Positions 31,426 to 31,919 of a DNA stretch of 31,919 bases are shown piece after piece. How positions within the stretch are numbered: the first letter of the stretch is position 1; every line of letters starts with the position of its first letter. The stretch covers positions 1 through 31,919 of the forward strand of contig CAYWRZ010000024.1 in the NCBI GenBank assembly GCA_964460845.1. The letters run 5' to 3'. The position numbers and the translations under genes were made by a program. The notes beneath the pieces were generated by a model. That model had not been told where the DNA came from. It was given only the letters and a program-made list of their open reading frames with translations, and did not search any database. Source of the DNA: CAYWRZ01 sp964460845 (GTDB lineage Bacteria > Bacteroidota > Bacteroidia > Flavobacteriales_D > UBA2798).

Positions 31426-31770
31426 ATGGAGCAATCCCTTATTACGGGATTATCGCTTTTTAGTGTATGGAATGTATCTACCACGTGTAAGCAAGGGCAG
31501 CAGAAAGCTAAGGCAGATCAGCAGAGTCTAAAAAAAGGCGAAAAACCGATTTTTTCGGATACCCCCAATCCGAAGCCGTTAAGCGCGTGTTTTCTGAAAA
31601 AGAATACGCTTACCTGTGTTGGAAATCATCTTCGGCTGCTTTCCGATGTCTCTTCCGGATATTCTATTTCAGGTGGTAAACCGATAGTAAGTTTAATTCG
31701 AAGCACCGACTTTTCTGACGGTGTGTATTTTCCTTCTTGCTTGTTTTTTGTTTGGTACGCATTTATTTAA
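31426..31770 (+). CDS. Doubtful hypothetical protein
   Basis: A 114-residue open frame without a recognised domain. It starts with a mildly hydrophobic segment (about 4-20), then a Lys/Gln-rich stretch. It ends in Phe/Trp-rich residues read from a T-rich region that looks like the upstream region of the next gene. It could be a relic, a frameshifted gene, or chance. Its only support is length and the weak promoter-like TAGATTTT upstream. Confidence 0.3.
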   Translation: MEQSLITGLSLFSVWNVSTTCKQGQQKAKADQQSLKKGEKPIFSDTPNPKPLSACFLKKNTLTCVGNHLRLLSDVSSGYSISGGKPIVSLIRSTDFSDGVYFPSCLFFVWYAFI

Positions 31771-31780
31771 ATGGATAGCT

Positions 31781-31919
31781 ATGCGCATTTATAGCCTTGT
31801 ATGTGGTCTTTATTTTCTGCTCCACACCTTTACTGCCGACGCTCAGGTGAGCGTGGTAAGCACTGGATTTCAGTCTTTTCGTGTGAGTCCTTCTTCGTTG
31901 TTGCAGGTCAATGTGGTGA
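31781..31919 (+). CDS. Secreted protein, N-terminal part, cut by window edge
   Basis: The ATG at 31781 opens a frame that is still open at the last base (46 codons). The first 22 residues (MRIYSLVCGLYFLLHTFTAD, then AQ) are a typical signal peptide with cleavage after Ala-Asp-Ala or nearby. The next residues (VSVVSTGFQSFRVSPSSLL) are beta-like. The family cannot be named from this fragment. Confidence 0.6.
   Translation, partial: MRIYSLVCGLYFLLHTFTADAQVSVVSTGFQSFRVSPSSLLQVNVV

Overview
The window is a chromosomal segment of a member of the Bacteroidota. The main evidence is a PorT-type outer-membrane barrel (type IX secretion family) next to ubiE, a fused alpha/beta 2-oxoacid dehydrogenase E1, LytS/LytTR signalling, Bacteroidota-type promoter elements (TTTG ... 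TAnnTTTG) before several genes, and few Shine-Dalgarno sites. Genus and order cannot be decided from the sequence. Most genes look like balanced-G+C core genes; positions about 430-1710 are clearly more A+T-rich and look acquired.

Layout. (1) 1-430: a tRNA 3' end, a terminator and a small GIY-YIG nuclease gene, followed by a second copy of the same tRNA 3' end that carries a 14-bp palindrome in place of three T-loop bases. (2) 431-1882: A+T-rich spacer and an unrecognised membrane-anchored protein with one ankyrin-like motif. (3) 1883-3334: a DUF4157 (eCIS-core) protein with a second HExxH motif in its C-terminal region, a candidate toxin or effector. (4) 3609-6692: a DGPF/YCII protein overlapping an ECF42-type sigma factor, then a LytS-type kinase overlapping a LytTR regulator. 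(5) 6817-11864: a Kef-type cation/proton antiporter, a small membrane protein, a lipoprotein, an EamA transporter and a DoxX protein. (6) 11882-15831: a secreted class-3 lipase (minus strand), an Rrf2 regulator with three cysteines, a COG3650/META lipoprotein and MnmD. (7) 15884-17441, minus strand: an Hsp20 and an SdpI/SdpR pair with a clear palindromic operator. (8) 17531-20636, minus strand: COG2509 flavoprotein, porT and ubiE. (9) 20722-25511: a YdcF-like protein, then on the minus strand a thioredoxin-fold protein, a YbgC-like thioesterase and SppA, then folK overlapping a deoxynucleoside kinase on the plus strand. (10) 25618-31049: an abundant-looking TPR lipoprotein, the fused E1, an FKBP isomerase and an M42 peptidase on the minus strand. 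(11) 31426-31919: one doubtful ORF and the start of a secreted protein cut by the window edge.

Most of the window is housekeeping: menaquinone, folate and deoxynucleotide metabolism, tRNA modification, envelope proteolysis and export. The parts that merit attention are the tRNA-tail/GIY-YIG cassette, the double-HExxH DUF4157 protein, and two intergenic regions with tiny ORFs behind strong Shine-Dalgarno sequences (around 15000 and 16446). All functional names come from reading motifs in the translations; no database search was run.
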